Assembly (NCBI RefSeq): GCF_000524195.1
Contig: NW_020170450.1
Span: forward strand, 273,301 to 337,300
Length of the DNA: 64,000 nucleotides
Reading direction: 5' to 3'
Origin: Echinococcus granulosus
Lineage: Eukaryota; Platyhelminthes; Cestoda; Cyclophyllidea; Taeniidae
In this document: piece after piece, positions 61,430 through 64,000 of the stretch
Numbering within the stretch: position 1 is the first letter of the stretch
Layout: each line of letters opens with the position of its first letter
Program-made: the position numbers and the translations under genes
The notes under the pieces: generated by a model
Databases searched by the model: none
The model's input: the letters and a program-made list of their open reading frames with translations, nothing else
What the model was told of the DNA's origin: nothing

Positions 61430-62706
61430 TCTCCTTCTTTTTGTCTTTAATTTCTGCGCCCTTGTCTTCTTTTCGTCTGGTTTTATACTCTCTGTCAGTT
61501 CATAATTTATGTGTGTCCGATTCAGTGCAATATTCATGTTCACTCCCCCCTCCAGGACGTAAATACGTATGCATTAAATGTACTTAATTACCACACGGAA
61601 CAAATTTTATTACTACTCTCGAACCCTCAGTGGCACTTACTTTATTTTGGTCCAAGAGGTTTTTCGATGGGTTTAGTCGGTCGGAGAACACATTTTTTCA
61701 GTCATTTGAGTCAGCCTTTAACTTCAGCTTATCAACCACATGTGGACCCCCGAGATGGCTCTTTGGGGTGTACTTAATGAAGAGCAGGAATGTGATTTTA
61801 GGCAGTTGTTTTTGTCAAGTATCATAGTTTAGGAGTCGGAATTGGATCGTTACGGATGGCAGTTCTCGTATTTTGGTAAAACAATCCAAGCGTTTCGGTT
61901 TAGCTCTCCACTGCTGTTTGGAAATAAGAATCAACGAGGCAAATCTTAACAGATGTCACTAAAGCTCTTTCATTAATCGCCTTATCTCTTGCATAAAACC
62001 CCTGTTTCACGGTCGTTTTTTGACAAAGCAATCCAATTTGCTGATTGTGGAGTGGGTAACCCATTGGGGTTTTGAAATGCAAAACAATAGGACTCGGATA
62101 GGTGAAGCTCTGGAAAATAAAATATTGGTCCTAAAGAAATTTTCCAGGCAGATGAAAATCTATGCTTAGTTAAATAAGAAATCTGCGACAGGTAAACATA
62201 TACATCTATTATCATTTTTAATTTTCCTGTGCCCAGTCTTAATTGCCACATTAGTTTTTAAGTATTTTCAGCGCAATTATAAATGCATCAGATATTAATT
62301 CACATTGTTTTCATTCTAAAACTAATAAACTATTAAATGCTTCTGCAAAACATCGATATTTAGACAGGTCATGCATCAGATTAAATGCCTCAACAAACTC
62401 TACACTTTAAGCCTAAAGTGGAAAAGACTTGCGAAAATTATTTATTATTACATAGGCCTCATTTCAGTTGATCATATTTGATGCCTAGTACTGCAAGTAA
62501 ATGTCGCACACACTACTGCAAAAGATTTGCTCTTACGTGCTTAATTATTCTGTTTTTATTACTTTGCTGCAATAAATGTCTAAAGACAAATAATTAGGTT
62601 AGCTGCAAATTTGTTTTACTGTTCCACTAGAGTCTTTTTAGGTCACACCTTAACGTTCGATTCTAGTTTGTTTCGCTCGCGCGATTTGTGCTCGTCTCGT
62701 GCGGTT
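61430..62706. other. Intergenic between two plus-strand genes
   Basis: No gene recognised. The sequence is T-rich, and short open frames at 61.5-61.8 kb lack splice context. The last 100 bp before 62707 contain CpG-rich sequence (TTCGCTCGCGCGATTTGTGC), which may be the promoter of the following gene. Confidence 0.5.
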
Positions 62707-64000
62707 ATGTGGCTTTTTAAAATACTAGCTTTCTGCTTTCTTCTTTCCCTTTATGCATATGGTACGTTCCGCTATCTGCTTGTTTATTGCTTTGTACTAA
62801 CCATTACCCATAATGCTCCTGTCTGGTTCTCTATAGCTCAGCTCGAATATGAACTTCTGGAGTTTATACCAGTGGGTGGCGCTAGTAATGAAGAAAATGT
62901 CTACCTCACGGACAACAGTCCGGACGTTCTGATCGACGCCACCTCCAGAATCACCCGAAGTGTTTATTTCCTCGGCTCCTCAAGCCTTGTTACACATGTC
63001 GTTCGCTTTTCCTGTGAGGTTTCACGGCGCTCCAGTCCATTGACCGAAGTTAAACTCTGTTGCAGCCCTCCAGACCAAAAATTCGCTTGTCACCGTCTTA
63101 GTGGTAAACCAAATACCGGCAAAATTACTTGCAACAAAATATACTTTAACTATACTTTCGACCGATATCGTGGAGCTAATTTCTCTCTTGAATTTAGCCC
63201 TATCCGTGAACAAAGTTTTCCCTACAATGAACACCTTTACTGTGAAGTTCAGGACTCAGAAGCCACTATTCAGTCCAACATTATTGATCTTCGTGATGCG
63301 ATATTCTATGCCACTCAACTTGGTGTCACCAAATCAAATACCGTTGAGAAGGTCCAAATCGCAGAAATTTCCCCACGGGATTTCCCTCTCAAATTCTCTT
63401 GTGGTGACTATGCTGGAAAGATCCGTCACTGGCCCTCTTGGATGGCCGCAGTTTGGCAGCAATATCTCTCTCCATTTCAATGGGCTTATTGTAAAGTCGG
63501 TGATTTTACAACCCCCGTCGGTTGCGCAAAAGATCATGAAAGCTTGGGCTTAGGAGACAGCGTCACAACTATGGATGGGACGCTTTTTCTTCTCTCCGAC
63601 GCATTATTGGCCAAAAATCCAAACATTGCTTTTGTTTGCCTGAAACGTGGCTCAGCATCCGAACCCATACGCGTTTTTGCGGCGGATTTCCTTCCACAAA
63701 CGACGCCTAGAATCACAAAAGGCTTCACTCTGAATCCTAATGCTCCTCCGAAACATATGGGCGGTTTTGAAGCCATCTCGCCGCAGGAAGCAAACTACCA
63801 ATTTGTTGAAGGAACTCTGCTATCAGATTTTAAACTTCTCGCCTTTTATCGCGTTCCTCAGTCTGCAACATCCGCTCTAAGAGCTGAATGGTTTAAAGAT
63901 GATGTAAGATTGATTGATCCAGAGGCGACAGCTACATCCTTCCGCCTTCCGAACAAAGTTGAACGCAGCTTTGCGGGCATCTACGAGCTTCGTGTGATGG
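62707..64000 (+). CDS. Signal-peptide extracellular or receptor protein with Ig-like segment (N-terminal part)
   Basis: Exon 62707-62761 encodes the leader MWLFKILAFCFLLSLYAY and ends at GTACGT. Exon 62837 onward (after GTTCTCTATAG) completes an Ala codon, giving cleavage before QLEYELLEF, and stays open to the window end, 406 codons in all. The ectodomain has paired Cys, including VVRFSCEVSRRSS, KLCCSPPDQKFACHRL and LKFSCGDYAGKIRHW, and N-glycosylation sites such as NYTF and NFSL. The last visible segment, AEWFKDDVRLID followed by AGIYELRV, has the Trp and Tyr positions of an I-set immunoglobulin fold. It is probably an adhesion or receptor protein of the Ig superfamily. The earlier region matches no domain I can name. 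The C-terminus lies outside the window. Confidence 0.9.
   Translation, partial: MWLFKILAFCFLLSLYAYGTFRYLLVYCFVLTITHNAPVWFSIAQLEYELLEFIPVGGASNEENVYLTDNSPDVLIDATSRITRSVYFLGSSSLVTHVVRFSCEVSRRSSPLTEVKLCCSPPDQKFACHRLSGKPNTGKITCNKIYFNYTFDRYRGANFSLEFSPIREQSFPYNEHLYCEVQDSEATIQSNIIDLRDAIFYATQLGVTKSNTVEKVQIAEISPRDFPLKFSCGDYAGKIRHWPSWMAAVWQQYLSPFQWAYCKVGDFTTPVGCAKDHESLGLGDSVTTMDGTLFLLSDALLAKNPNIAFVCLKRGSASEPIRVFAADFLPQTTPRITKGFTLNPNAPPKHMGGFEAISPQEANYQFVEGTLLSDFKLLAFYRVPQSATSALRAEWFKDDVRLIDPEATATSFRLPNKVERSFAGIYELRVM

Noticed and set aside
1..64000. CRISPR arrays, bacterial operons, tRNA or rRNA genes
   Set aside because: No spacer-repeat array, ribosome-binding pattern, tRNA B-box with cloverleaf or rRNA-like segment was seen; gene structure is eukaryotic throughout.

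Overview
This is animal nuclear DNA. Genes carry GT-AG introns from 55 bp to several kb, there is a metazoan hnRNP M-type RNA-binding protein, and a receptor-like gene with an Ig-type domain runs off the right edge. Very short introns next to long ones, TCCA/GGAT tetranucleotide arrays and small lineage-restricted secreted or membrane proteins would fit a parasitic flatworm such as a tapeworm. That placement is inference from gene style, not from a marker gene. Nothing bacterial, viral, CRISPR-like or tRNA-like was seen. Most genes here are split into exons, so I assembled them from splice sites and reading phase.

Left part (1-15 kb): a 59-residue Cys/Tyr/Gly-rich protein in three short exons (484-794) behind a TATA box. 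A probable last exon of a minus-strand gene lies at 2170-2428. Weaker plus-strand exon candidates lie near 3.7 kb and 8.7-9.3 kb. The rest holds no gene I can defend.

15.5-20.7 kb, minus strand: an hnRNP M/MYEF2-like gene, six exons in phase. It has two clear RRMs, then Pro/Gln/Asn/Gly-rich and RGG-type sequence. Its 3' end is ambiguous. By eye, A exceeds T on the plus strand inside the gene and the bias flips at its 5' end, as expected if transcription drives the skew.

20.7-27.4 kb: gene-poor, with a roughly 0.9-kb TCCA-type satellite at 25.25-26.14 kb.

27.4-39.6 kb, minus strand: three single-exon paralogs of 79-82 residues. Each has a signal peptide, a conserved TLxE start to the mature protein, a His-Ala-Gly motif, one membrane span and a basic tail, with CCAAT boxes (and one TATA box) upstream. 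They are the clearest undescribed family in the window. Small split-gene candidates lie between and after them (33.3, 37.4, 38.3, 42.9-44.4 kb).

47.7-52 kb: a compact three-exon plus-strand gene (47985-48784) with a poly(A) signal, head to head with a minus-strand one-span ORF. Then come two 317-bp inverted copies that look identical (49054-49370 and 51005-51321), a 15-bp hairpin and a cluster of four CAGCTG E-boxes.

53.9-61.4 kb, plus strand: eleven phase-compatible exons giving 580 residues to the stop. The protein is disordered-looking, with many candidate phosphotyrosine sites (YxxP, YxxV). From 62.7 kb, same strand: a signal-peptide exon and a large open exon for a Cys-containing extracellular protein with an Ig-like segment, cut by the window end. 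A receptor gene beside a phosphotyrosine-docking protein may be coincidence, but both belong to signalling-type families.
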